Assembly: GCA_029204225.1 (NCBI GenBank)
Contig: CM055094.1
Coordinates: 20,201,489 to 20,265,488 of the forward strand
Direction of reading: 5' to 3'
Source of the DNA: Diphasiastrum complanatum
Lineage: Eukaryota; Streptophyta; Lycopodiopsida; Lycopodiales; Lycopodiaceae
DNA length: 64,000 nucleotides
How positions within the stretch are numbered: position 1 is the first letter of the stretch; every line of letters starts with the position of its first letter. The translations under genes and the position numbers were made by a program. This document shows positions 21,566 to 33,880 of the stretch, in pieces. Under the pieces are notes generated by a model. The model was given only the letters and a program-made list of their open reading frames with translations, searched no databases and was not told where the DNA came from.

Positions 21566-23010
21566 TTTTGGATTTTTTGCTCTTGAATAGGGATTTTGGA
21601 AGTTCCTTTATTGCATTCAGGTTTGTCATTACTTTTTCCCTATTTACTTTTTTGGGTTAAGGCAATTGAAAGCCTTAAAAAAAAAAGCAATTTTTGTTGA
21701 GTACTTTGTAGACCTAGCAACCGTAACCTTTTAGAGGTGTATGCTAATTTTTTCCATTTCAAAAAGGCTTCTAATAATCACTTAAGGGTCACTTGATTGG
21801 AAATTGGCACAGTGGCAATTCATAGTATGGATTGTTAGCCGATTACCAAAAGGAGTGCAAATGGAATGTCCTCCATATTGAAAGATGCTATCCGAGTAGC
21901 TAAAGCCTACGATAGCACCGTGATTGTCTCACAGAAGAGTATGCACAGCCAATCAGCCCAAAAGCCTAAGAATGAAAAGCCAAAAAATAATAAGATAAAA
22001 AATCTATTTTTTGATGAACTAGAAGCTACTGCTTGCCAACAAACTTGGGCATCATGCCAAACAGAGATCCGAGAGGGAAAATAAATCATCAAGTTTCATG
22101 GCAATGGATTTACCGACAGGTAAATTGAATGTCGATTTGTTAAATGATTGTGAATTGAAGGTTGATTTGTTAAATGGTTGTGAATATACTTGTAACTTCA
22201 GTACACTTTCTTTCATGACTAATCAATGGTTTCAAGTTAAAGGCAATATTCTAGGGAAAGACATAAGTATAATGTTTGATTTTGGAGGTACTCACAATTT
22301 TTGAATGTGCGGCTTGTATAGAAGCTTCGGGTGCCCACCATGGCCAGTGATCAACATTATGTGGTCCTCTAGCCTCAGGGTCAGACACAGAAGTTTGGGA
22401 TGTGAAAGTCCTTAATTTGGAGGTTCGGATGCAAGTTCATGTTGAGCGGCTCGACTTCCATGTTATGAATCTTGATAGAACTTATGTAATCCTAGGATAT
22501 GAATGGTTCTTTGATAAATCAGATTTGTTGAAAATAGATTTTAAAAACCATACTATAGTATTCAAAGATAAGTTTGACCAGATAGTCTCTATTTATGGGG
22601 AGACTAATGTACTCCCATCACCGATGGTTTCCTCGGCGGAAGTTATGGAAAAACTACATAATTCTAAGTATTAGCATTTTCATCTTGTTTTGAAATCTCG
22701 TATGCATTGTGATGTGAATGTGTTAACATGCTTTAACACCAAAAATTAGCATCAAGAACAGCTTTTAATGCAAGATTTAAAACAAGAGTTCAATGATGTT
22801 TTTCCTAAATAGCTAAGATTTTTTGAGGTACATACTTCTAATTATATTGCAGTCCGTTGTTAGAACATAATCAAATTTTTCTGAAATGAAATCTTTGAAA
22901 TGTTTTAGAAAAGAGCAAGAACATAAAGATAGATTTTCAATTTCAAAATTGCAGAAAACATCAAACAGAAAGTACTATTCACTTTGGATGTTAGGTAAGT
23001 ATGACCAAGC
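21566..23010 (+). mobile_element. Gypsy gag-pol remnant with protease, U2
   Basis: ORFs 21866-22084 (KPKNEKPKNNKIKNLFFDEL), 22098-22304 (with a repeated VDLLN element and GKDISIMFDFGG) and 22402-22674 (DFHVMNLDRTYVILGYEWF). The protease active site is Asp-Phe-Gly. Stops and frameshifts separate the pieces. EFNDVFP-type sequence marks the start of the lost RT domain. Confidence 0.75.
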
Positions 23011-24104
23011 AAACACAATATCATGGAAGGACTTGTGTATATAAGGCCAAAGATTGTAATAAAATACGAGTGTAAAAGTGTCTTACATGAACGGTCTCAA
23101 ACATTCTATTACAATAGCGTAAATGTAAAAATATCTTTCCTTGTGCGTGCTGAGTTGTAGTCGATCCACCGTATTCCTAGTGAGAGTTCTTCTATGCAGA
23201 TCCTCAACATCCTGCGAGCTAGTTAATACCTGTAAAAGTTCAGTCTTTTAGCCAGTAAGTCTTCTTTTCCACCACTGCCTTGTCCTTCCTTTCCTTTATA
23301 TCATGTATACTTCTTTCTTTTTCCCATATTTTGTCCAGAAACCACCGAACTAGGGTTGTTTAGGTTGAAAGAACCAGGCCTTTCATTTGAGTTTTGGAAG
23401 AATTTATCTTGGACAGTGAAAAAACGTGGTCTTTTGAGGAGGCGTTCAATCTCTCTGATGTTTTCAACATCTCCTAAGTTGGCAAAGAGTTAAGCAGAAG
23501 GGTTTGCAGCAAATCACTCATGTGCTGGCGTAAAAAGAGAAAAGTATGTGTGACTTGACAACATCTCTGGCGAGCTTGTGTAGCCAAAGAAAAAAGCCAT
23601 TCATCTAATTTTGTAAGGATGCACCAGGGAAGAATTTAATAAGATTGTTCATCATGAAACACGATGATCCCAAAAAAAAGAAATCACATGGAGACCCATT
23701 TTTTTTAATTTAATAAAAAAAATATCCATATGTATAATGCTCCAAATAAAGATATTGTAATGCTAAAAAAAATGTATTTTGCAAGAAAATTAATCAAGCT
23801 ACTAAAATTTTGTTAATAGATTTTTATTCATAATTGCACATTCGCTTATATGAAATAATAATACTATTCAAAATAAAATCACTGGACACAACCATTAGAA
23901 TAACTAAAAAAAACTTTTTGCATATTAAAACAAAAGTTTTTAATTTTTTTAAAAAAAAATCAAAAGCGTTTTAAATTACAATTCTTGTATCAAGAAAAAT
24001 ATTTTTTAAATTATGACCTAACCTGAACCAAAAGGAATCATATCCACATAAATATGCCTCTTCAAATCATTCCCACAAGATCAGTTGAACCATCATGCAA
24101 TAAT
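23011..24104. other. Gypsy-associated tail and AT-rich block, U2
   Basis: Non-coding copy of 6851-7730 followed by a shortened AT-rich block to 24011. The last ~90 bp match the copia gag-leader region (CCTAACCTGAACCAAAAGG), so a copia leader fragment sits before the SSDD gene. Confidence 0.55.
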
Positions 24105-25790
24105 CATCGTTTCCACATCCTATCAGAGCAACATTGCTCCAAAGTTTTCCACAAATTTCTAGTCTCCATACACTTCCGAGCAATACTCTACATACACTGC
24201 TCAGAGAGCCTAGCCCCCATGCTCTTCAATCACTGTGGACCTAGCCGAACGTCCATACTCTGCATTCACTATGGACTGAGTTGAGCATCCATACTCTGCA
24301 TACAAAGTTGACTGAGCCGAGTCCATCCAAAGACGACCGATCCGAAGCCCTCCACAGTCGACCGAGCCAAGACTCCACTTGTCTGCTACCAGAGCCGAAC
24401 CTTCAACAGAGTCACTAGCCGAGTCCAAAACCTGTCTACAACAACATCTTCCAGTTCTGATGACCCAACTCAAGACAGAATTGACATCACCATAGAAAGC
24501 CTCGATATGTCTGAGATGAACACTTGGTACCAGGAGGCACACTAGTTCTTGAGCCACATAGCGTTCCAACTTTCTCTTTTGATCAGTGGCTATCAGAGCC
24601 CGTTTCGATTTTCCAGTTCATGTTACCTCCTAACCAAAATTTTGTTTATATTATCCCTATTTCTGGAGCTGACCTCAATACATTTGGCTACCCTAGGGGA
24701 CCAAACACAGTCAATAGGACCCTCAAAAAGATTGAATCCACAGCATACTTCAAATACATATACCCCTCAGTGGACAAATGGGAAAAAAAAGATGGTTACC
24801 GTATCGAGGTCATAAATGATAAGTCCTTAGCTGCTCCGTGCACCTATCTAACGAAATATACATAGGGCTATAGGTCCAAGATCATGCGTATCCCCATGAA
24901 ACTGTTCCACATGATCGCTGATTCTAAACTACACGATCAGAACCTTTATGACTGGGCCCAGTTTGCTTCCAACTGCCTCCATGACTATATCAAGAACAAG
25001 CAAACCTCCGGTTATTGGGCTATCTTCTGATAGATGTCACTTTGCAGCAGTTGAGCCACCGACCTCGATTTTGAGACCACTTGATGCTAGCAGATAAAAC
25101 CTTGGGAGACTCCCTCAAGAATACCAACTCTACTTCCAGGCCTATTGCAACAGATTCCATGCAAGCGGCTTCTCAAAAGAGAAAGCGTTCTTTCTCTCCA
25201 CAAGGGCCAACTGCAAAGCACCTAACGGTCGACCTAGTGAAGCTTACATCGAGAAAGACACCCATGTACTCTATGTCACAGACGAAGGATCGATACAAGC
25301 GAAGCGTCATGCTTCATCAGATGAAACAGACTCAAATGATATATAGTTTACATTCGAGGAGTTCCATGGCCCAAAAGGGCTGTCTAAGAAATGCCATGTA
25401 AGAGAGAGAAAATCGTCGAATTTTAAAACTCCGACCGAGTTTTTGGTCGGCCCGCACAACTCTGATGACTTGACCTCACTAGTACAGTATGTAGTTAACT
25501 GGAAGTTGGGTAGCCGCAACGCGTGGGTTCCATACTTCAAGATTCTACTTTATGGTGAAGAGTCTTTTGCTCAACATGAAGACACCACCACACTGGTCTA
25601 ACCACCACCAACACAACAATCCAAGCAAAGGACCAAGATACGAGTGAAGCGTCATGCTTCATCAGATGAAACAGACTCAGATGATATGGAGCTTGACCTC
25701 ACTAGTAGCATATGTAGTTAACTGGAAGTTGGATAGCCGCAACGCGTGGGGTCCATACTTCAAGATTCTATTTTCTACCATTAACTAACA
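24105..25790 (+). pseudogene. SSDD gene, longest copy, U2
   Basis: Unknown protein. In order: 36-bp repeats encoding DRAExPYSAxTV (24200-24305); MESLDMSEMNTWYQEAH; a frame change; MLPPNQNFVYIIPISGAD (24623); KKDGYRIEVINDKSLAAP; several stops; a basic SQKRKRSFSPQGPTAKH stretch (25170); and HASSDETDSND followed by EFHGPKGLSKKCHVRE and VQYVVNWKLGSRNAWVPYF. A ~90 bp piece (KRHASSDETDSDDM) is repeated at 25645. Multiple stops and frame changes make it a pseudogene. Nuclear-protein-like composition; no family recognised. Confidence 0.5.
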
Positions 25791-27700
25791 TAACTTCTCA
25801 TGTAAATGCAAATCGTATTGCACATCAAAGTTTTCTTTCCATCTACTAAAGCGTTCACATCAAAGAAAAACAGTCTTATCGATCTGCAAATCATGGCAAG
25901 AAACTTTGAATATTTTGGATCACAATGAGCGCCAACATGAATCTAAATTTTTGAAATTCAGAAAATACGGAGTGTGTTGGATCAAATGGAGCGGCAAGGC
26001 TATCTCAAACTTTTGCAATTCAAAAATTTGCAATTTCAACACACATCTATTGAAAGAATATTTTGCTTATTTTGCTCATAACTGCAAAGCTTTGATTTTG
26101 CATATAAAGCAAGAAACATGGAGTGTGATGGATCAAAAACAGCGCCAAGGTCATTTCAAACAAGTGGATTTTCTACTAGATTAATCTATCGATTATGAAG
26201 CTGTCTAAATATCATCTCCATATGATCTTCCCACAGAATATGCTCCATTGTCGAGAAAAAATCTGATAGGATCCACCTTACCAACTCACCAAAGGACGAA
26301 AGACAGGAAACATTGTGATCTATGGGTTGATGGAAGTTTGTATCCAATCGATCCAAGCTCAATGCAACATCCAAATTTTAGATCAGTCACACAACTCATA
26401 CTGTTTTTGTGTGAAGGACACAATAGTCTATTGGGTTATTGTGAAAGATTGAAAAGTTATGGCATTAGTTATTCAATGAAAAAAATACTGAACAAGAAGC
26501 GAAAAAGAGTTATTTTAAAAAGTATTGACGAGCTCTCAACAAGTGGGGGTCAACGGAAAAAAAGAATATATGCTTTCAAGTAGAATTATGTTTTAAACTA
26601 TTCATGTGTTTTGTTTCATCTAGCACATCAATGGTTGTGAATTGTTTTTTTCTAAATCTTATTTTTATTTTGCGGAGCAGCTTTAGTCACCAATGAAAAT
26701 CCGAAAGACAAGGACATGATTGGAAAGTCTTTGAGTGCAGTACTTACAGCCAAGTCAACGACGAGTCTACTTGCAAATCAACGATATTCTCGAATCAAGC
26801 CCAAGATTGCAGAGGCCCTTATGGCCGAAGTCGGCAAGATCATTGACCGAAAATTGATACAAGGAGCATGTATTATTCTGGTATTAGCAGGGATGCATAT
26901 GACACAATGTTTAAGATTATCAAAGAAGCATTTGGACAAGTACATATAAAACAAGTTCCTATTCCTCGGCCCTTTCAAATCAAATTAGAGAGGCATGTCT
27001 TAAACATGGGTATGAAAAACATCATTGGTATTCCTTACCATATCAATGAAATTTATAACTCAAAACATGGCACTTTGTCATATGATTCTACCAACAATAT
27101 GTTTGTAGATCTAAATAATTTATAGAGATTTATTGTAAAGTTTTATGGAATCACAAACGAAATTGTTAAAAAATGATATTAGTTCTCCAAGTTAGATGAA
27201 TCAGAAGTAATAAAGGGACAAAAGCTGGAAAGGGTTAGTTTTACACTTATGATTGGAACATTAAGCAATATGATAAACTCAGACAGTCTTAATTTCAGTG
27301 TGCAGTCTGAAAATAATATTTGGTGGTTGGCAGCTTTCCAGGTTTAAATCTATTCTATTGAGTACTAGCAACTAATTCATTTCAATAATTAATGGTTTTG
27401 TGTTTTAAGCTAATATTGTTTTGTTATTATAATTCTCTTAAAATAGTTCATGATTTTGTGTTTCAAATAGGTTTTAAAGAAGATCATGGAATTCTATTTT
27501 GGATTTTTAGTAAAACAGAATATCCAGAGATAATTAAGAATCATATGAGCGACACACCACTCAGTGTTCCTAGAATAGGTGATTTTAAGGTGGAATGGTA
27601 TTTGGTTCACACACCAAGAGCTACAGGAAGTGAAAATCCAAAACTTAGCGAAGTGTTTTAACTGATCAAACAACATTTATATAGCTAAAACCAATAAAAC
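25791..27700 (+). pseudogene. Multi-exon coiled-coil gene, decayed, U2
   Basis: Pieces in order: HCDLWVDGSLYPIDPSSMQH (26307) to ERLKSYGISYSMKK; the coiled coil is deleted here; RKRVILKSIDELSTSGGQ ends exon 1 at 26579. A short intron follows whose acceptor is mutated (GCGG at 26674-26677 instead of GTAG). Then MIGKSLSAVLTAKSTTSLL (26716) and, in another frame, YSGISRDAYDTMFKIIKEAF to FVDLNNL. The last exon is IVHDFVFQ to IGDFKVEWYLVHTP and PKLSEVF-stop (27661), with AATAAA at 27693. I do not recognise the family with confidence; it may be a transposon-encoded protein. Confidence 0.5.
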
Positions 27701-27760
27701 CCAAGCCGTACACTCGTCAATCCAACAGCGGATCAGATCTATGGCACGTAATACAACCGT

Positions 27761-28140
27761 CCACATGTGTGAGACCACATGTGCTACAATACACGTCAAT
27801 CTGCCATTCGGCCACATGCCCACACGTGCGAGCTAACACGTGCCAGAACACACGTCACCAAACCATTCGACCACATGGCCACATGTGCAAGTTTCACACG
27901 TGCGGATATAGAAGTGTGGTCCCACACGTCAGTTACTTATTGGGCCACATGCAAGAACAAGTCGATGATCCATTCGACCACGTGCCCCCACATGGGATCC
28001 CACACGTGTTGATCTAGACGTGCAGTTTCACACATGCGTATACAAGCATGTGGTTCCACGTGTCAGCTACTGACTGGGCCACGTGTCGTTGGGATTCACA
28101 CGTGCCAACTTTTTTCTCCTATATAAGTCCATTCCCGGGG
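27761..28140 (+). promoter_or_regulatory. CACGTG-rich promoter with TATATAAG, U2
   Basis: Closely spaced CACGTG and CACATG hexamers precede TATATAAG (28120-28127) in the context TTCTCCTATATAAGTCCATT. Transcription would start near 28150, giving a ~300 nt leader before the H3-like ATG at 28455. Sequence shows the boxes; promoter activity is inferred. Confidence 0.6.
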
Positions 28141-28203
28141 ATTGTATAGGTTTTCGCGTAATTTGTTGTCATGTTTGATTGCTTCCATACGACCTACATT
28201 CTT

Positions 28204-28447
28204 GATATCGCCATCATGCGAGTGACCTCGTCCCCAGGCCTATTCCTTACACCCTCTCACGTCGTAGCGATATCAGCTTGACTTTCCCAGTATCGCCATC
28301 ATGCAAGCCCCTGCCTCTCCCCGCCTGTCTCTGCCACTCTCTCGCGTTGTAGCGATATCACCCTTAGAGTTCTCAGTGTCTCCATTACGCGAGATAATTT
28401 AGCTCTCTCTTCTGCTGTATCTTAGTCCTCACGTGGTATAGATATCT
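28204..28447 (+). repeat. Three ~85-bp leader repeats before H3-like ORF, U2
   Basis: TATCGCCATCATGCGAG-like starts at 28206, 28291 and 28377; GTAGCGATATCA-like ends at 28264, 28349 and 28436. The period is 85-87 bp. The array lies between the TATA box and the ATG. Repeated in the second copy (58300-58553). Confidence 0.75.
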
Positions 28448-28454
28448 GGCCTCA

Positions 28455-28849
28455 ATGGCTCGGACGAAGCAAACCGCTAGGCTTACCCATTTTGTTCAAC
28501 CATCCCGTCCCCAGACATTTGAACCCATACGTCCGCAAAGACGCGAAAGACCTCGCCATCCATGGTTGAGGGACATCAGGGCCTTGCAAAGGTACACCAA
28601 CTTGTGATCTTGAAAGCAGCCTTGTACCGGGCTGAGGGAGGTTACACAAGATATGACCACGCATCTGCCCTGTGCAGTGAGGTGGAATATCGCTACATTG
28701 GAGGCCCTCCATATTGCATACGAGGACTTCCAGACAAAATTGTTTGAGGATTCGATGTTGTGTTCCATTCATGGCAAGAGGGTGATACTGATGCCCAAGG
28801 ACATGCTTCTTGTCATGAGGTTTCGAAACACCTATGACAGTGGTATGCC

Positions 28850-28853
<4 letters not shown>
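28455..28853 (+). pseudogene. Histone H3-like (CENH3-like) gene, frameshifted copy, U2
   Basis: Starts MARTKQTARLTH like the intact copy at 58560. Compared with it, one base is missing near 28601 (ACCAACTTG against ACCAAACTTG) and two near 28633 (GAGGGAGG against GTGAGAGAGG). These bring an early stop after about 49 codons. The C-terminal histone-fold part (FEDSMLCSIHGKRVILMPKD) is still readable in another frame (28653-28898). It runs into minisatellite at the same place as the other copy. Confidence 0.8.
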
Positions 28854-29990
<1,137 letters not shown>

Positions 29991-31249
29991 AAATTTGAAT
30001 GTGAAGAAAAATCCTTGAAATGTTTGTAGATCGATGTTTAACAAAATCATATATATTATAATCTTCACACGTGTGGAATCAAGATCTACAAGAAAATCAA
30101 CATTCTACACATAGAAAACCAAGATAGAGAAAGTCACATGAGATGGACATAACAGATGAATTCTCCACAAAGAAATAAACTTTGATGATTATTTCTCCAC
30201 TTAGGTACAACTATTTATAGGTTCCAAAATGTCATTTGGCCTCCAAAGTTGCCAAATGAAAAACCAAACTAGTTGACAATTTTTCACACCATGTCCTCTA
30301 GAGATCTCCGTTGATGAATACAATTTATAAGTTTTTGAAAGCAATGTACCAAAATTTAGCCAATTAGAATGGGTTCAAACTCGACCTCGTCCACTTATCT
30401 ACTTGCCAGAGGTAGTTAATCCACTATTTAGGCCTTATTAACAAATATGAAACTAACTCGAAGTTGAGATTCTTTTGGCCTCCAAAATTGCCAAATAAAA
30501 AACCAAACTAGTTGACAAATTTTGACACCATGTCCTCTAGACATCTCCATTGATGAATACAATTTATTAGTTTTTCAAAGCAATTCCGAATGCAATCAGG
30601 GTCATGTTTTAACTCGGTGATCTCTCTTTCAAATTACAAACGTTTTTAAAATACATCGTTCTAGGATTCGAGAATGGATTTTGGAATGAGTTATATTTCA
30701 TTAAAGTTTGAACGAGCTTGGAAATTTGAAGATTAAATGAAGCTGTAATCTAGGATTTTCAGAACTCAAAGTTGTTCATGCAAATTAAGTCATTTTTGTT
30801 AATATATGAAAATGTTTTTAATCTAGGGTTTCCAAAAACAAATTGAAAATTTGTTAAAAAAAATGCTTATTCCTTGTTACACGACTAAATAACATATAGT
30901 TAAAAAGCATATAATGAATCTATGCTATGTTCCAAACATATGCAAGTTACATTGCATTCATTCACACTTCACAAATCATTGGAAATCGAATTTGAACGAA
31001 ATCATTGAAATGAGTAGATCAACGTTTAAATGAAGCGATAAATATTATAATCTTCCCATTTAATTCAATTACATTTATATATTACTGGTGCATTAATAGG
31101 ATAAAAACTCGTTATTATTATTTTCTTTGTTTTTATTGATTCAAGCAAGCACAACTCGTCTAGATGATGACCACAATGCCTCTAAGGAGAAATAGTTTTT
31201 CATTTTTTTTTAATTTTGATTTTTCTTCAAATTCAAATTTAATGATCTG
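29991..31249. other. Spacer and left-flank block, U3
   Basis: Non-coding; 29991-30878 corresponds to 16181-17287 with the 241-bp unit rearranged, and 30879-31249 to 1-369. Confidence 0.65.
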
Positions 31250-31319
31250 CCCATGTGTGGTGAGTTGGTGTCTGCACTTGAGTTGGGCTTGTACACTCAA
31301 GTTCGATTCTTTGCAATCC
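31250..31319 (+). mobile_element. SINE-like head, U3
   Basis: A-box-like at 31258-31268 and B-box-like at 31301-31309, joined to a C tract and TIR-L as in the other units. Confidence 0.4.
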
Positions 31320-31682
31320 CCCCAAATTAATATAACCAGTAACATTATTCTCAAAGCATGTACTATGAGCTAAAAACAACACTTGGAGAGTAAAGAGCTA
31401 GGAATATGTCAAACACTTTTACACCTAGTATTTGGCAAGATCGGATTCTTTGCGATAACCCCCCCCCCCCCCAATTCTTAATATAACTTCTCAAAGCATC
31501 TAGTATGAGCTAAAAACAACACTTGGTAAGTCTTAAGACTTGGAGAGTAAAGAGTTATGCATTTTTCAAATACTTTTACACCTAGCATTTGGCAAGTTAG
31601 ACACAATGGTAGTAATTATAAGAATGAGTTAGACAAGCTTGTGAAGCCATCTAGAGGTGATTTGTTGTTTAGTTGCCTAGCT
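31320..31682 (+). repeat. Left inverted repeat with poly-C, U3
   Basis: Double structure; second C tract at 31459-31472. 31473-31682 pairs with TIR-R at 50943-51144 in inverted orientation. The bounded segment is ~19.7 kb because it contains the copia insertion and a segmental duplication. Confidence 0.7.
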
Positions 31683-32476
31683 ACATATCAAGCTACCCCA
31701 AGTTACCACACAATTTACTATTATTTTGAGTGACAACCATGAAGCTATCATGATTTGAAATGACATCAATATATTAAGCTACTCCCAAGTTGACCCTTTC
31801 CGAGGAAGCTTCTCTCTTGAAACTATAGCAAAAAGCTCTTATTCAAAGGAACAATCAAGGGTCGAGTACTTACCATACGAGATGAAGACCAACAAGTAGG
31901 GCAAGGAAAGAAGATGTACGGCTTACTTTGCTATGTGCTTGGAGGTATGCTGAGCATGCTTGGAATATGAAGAACATGTGTTTTCCAAAAATATTAGTAG
32001 TCTCACAAAAAGGCTTGGAGTAACATTAGAATTTGGAAGTGGTGCACCTACTTTGGATGGATGATCACTAACAAACAATTTCTGTCTAGTCCTTTTGCCG
32101 TGATATGTTCCCTCTTGTCGATATGATATTTTCATTGTGTGTCTAAATATTTTTTGAATAGAATATGTGTAACCTAATTATTGTTGATTTTGATTTAATG
32201 AGCATTCAATGTTCATTTAATACATTAAATCAAATATCAACGATGAGAACATATATATATACACAACGAGAAGAAGGTATATCTAGATCATAGATTATGA
32301 ACTAAAGTGGACATTTCAAAAGCAGTGGAGAGATATACTAGCATTTGAGTGCCATATACATTGGCCCTAGATGACTATAATGGTCAATCTTAAAAGCTCC
32401 AATCAACAAATGTTGATGTTTTCAATGTACTCAATTCAAAAAATTGCGTCTAAAGGATTTTCTTCATAATATTTGT
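31683..32476. other. Spacer with conserved 70-codon ORF, U3
   Basis: Copy of 808-1605; small minus ORF 31923-32135. No other gene. Confidence 0.55.
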
Positions 32477-33880
32477 TCAGGAATAGTGGGCATCATGCTT
32501 ATGATATTGCTCGCGCAGCCAATTGGAGCAGGTTTGAGTCAGCATTTGTCTTCGACCAGCAAATGCTTTTGATCTCTGGGTGTAAGCCTTATCAGCATTG
32601 ATGATAAAGCCTGAAGTGCACATCTCTTTGAAGATTTGTATGGAGTCTGCAGGAAAGTATTGTAAAGGGCAATAGATCTTGGTATCCTCCATGTGAAGCG
32701 CCAGTTTCTTGGGATTGATGAAAAATTGTGGATCCTGCTCAAACCTTCGCCCCATGACAGTCATCAGAAACTGGCAGAGCTTGTGTTGTAGGTTGATTGT
32801 AGGATCGTCAGAATCGGAAGTTAATTTGCAAAAATTCTTGATGGATGTATGACATTCCTTATGAGAAGAGAATGAGCCATCTATTATCGCAAAGTTGCAA
32901 GGATATGCTGAAATGTTGTCTTCCGATCTCCATGCTAGCGCTCGTCTTCTACGAAAACTTGGGTCGAAAGAAGGATCATTCTGAATTTGCTTTGGTGATT
33001 GATCAAGCATTTCATAGACGTACGTATCTTTGAGGAATGGAGCTCTCCATCCGGTCGACGCAATTAAATCTGGCTGAGAAGAGCTCCCAATCGAATTAGA
33101 TGCCGTCGTTGGAACTGACTTGTCCCCGTCTTTTTGTCCTATCAGAGTTGACTTACTGACATGCTTATGATTTTGCTCACGTAGCCAGTTGAAGCAGTTT
33201 CGAGTCAGTATTTGTCTTCGACCAGTAAATGCTTTTGATCTCTGGGTGTACATGTAACCCTCATCAGCATTGATGATAAATCCTGGAGTGCACATCTCTT
33301 CGAAGATATGTATGGAGTCTGCACGAAAGTATTGAATCCGTAAATAGATCCTGGTATCCTCCACGTGAAGGACCGCTTTGTTGGGATTGATGGAAAATTG
33401 TGGATCTTGCTCAAACCTTTGGCCCATGATAGTCATCAGAAACTGGCAGAACTTGTGTTGTAGCTGGATTGTAGGATCGCGAGAATTGGAACTCAGTTCC
33501 CATAAATTATTGATTGATATATGACATTCCTTCTGCGAAGAGAACGAGCCATCTATTATCGCAAAGTTGCAAGGATATGCTAATATGTTGTCTTCCGATC
33601 TGCATGCTGGTCTTCTACGAAATCTTGTGTCGAAAGAAGGATCATTTTGGACTTGCTTTGGTGCTTGCTCAAGCCTTTCATTCACGTGCGTATCTTTGAG
33701 GACTGGAGCTCTCCAACCGGTAGACGCCATTAATTCTGGCTGAGAAGAGCTCCCGATCAAATTAGATGCCGTCGTTGGAACTGACTTGTCCGCCGATACT
33801 ATGTTCATTTCTAGGTCCTGCTCCATCTTCCTAAGCCGATGTTGGAGATCAACAATCCTTTTCTGAGACTCTTCAGCCTC
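32477..33880 (-). CDS. Tandem-domain protein, best-preserved copy (family unknown)
   Basis: Open for 449 codons from the ATG at 33826. The same frame extends upstream 18 codons to an exon start at 33880, preceded by a polypyrimidine stretch and TTTACAG, a good 3' splice site. The added N-terminus (EAEESQKRIVDLQHRLRKME) looks like a coiled coil. Two copies of one domain follow, about residues 13-224 and 235-449. Each has GWRAPxLKDT, NDPSFD, AYPCNFAIIDGSFSS, LQHKxCQFLMT, GxRFEQDPQF, ADSIxIFxEMC, GFIINAD, QRSKAFxGRRQ and a final WLREQxHKH. No signal peptide or membrane span. I do not recognise the domain. Upstream exons are not located. Confidence 0.55.
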   Translation of the reverse strand, partial: EAEESQKRIVDLQHRLRKMEQDLEMNIVSADKSVPTTASNLIGSSSQPELMASTGWRAPVLKDTHVNERLEQAPKQVQNDPSFDTRFRRRPACRSEDNILAYPCNFAIIDGSFSSQKECHISINNLWELSSNSRDPTIQLQHKFCQFLMTIMGQRFEQDPQFSINPNKAVLHVEDTRIYLRIQYFRADSIHIFEEMCTPGFIINADEGYMYTQRSKAFTGRRQILTRNCFNWLREQNHKHVSKSTLIGQKDGDKSVPTTASNSIGSSSQPDLIASTGWRAPFLKDTYVYEMLDQSPKQIQNDPSFDPSFRRRRALAWRSEDNISAYPCNFAIIDGSFSSHKECHTSIKNFCKLTSDSDDPTINLQHKLCQFLMTVMGRRFEQDPQFFINPKKLALHMEDTKIYCPLQYFPADSIQIFKEMCTSGFIINADKAYTQRSKAFAGRRQMLTQTCSNWLREQYHKHDAHYS

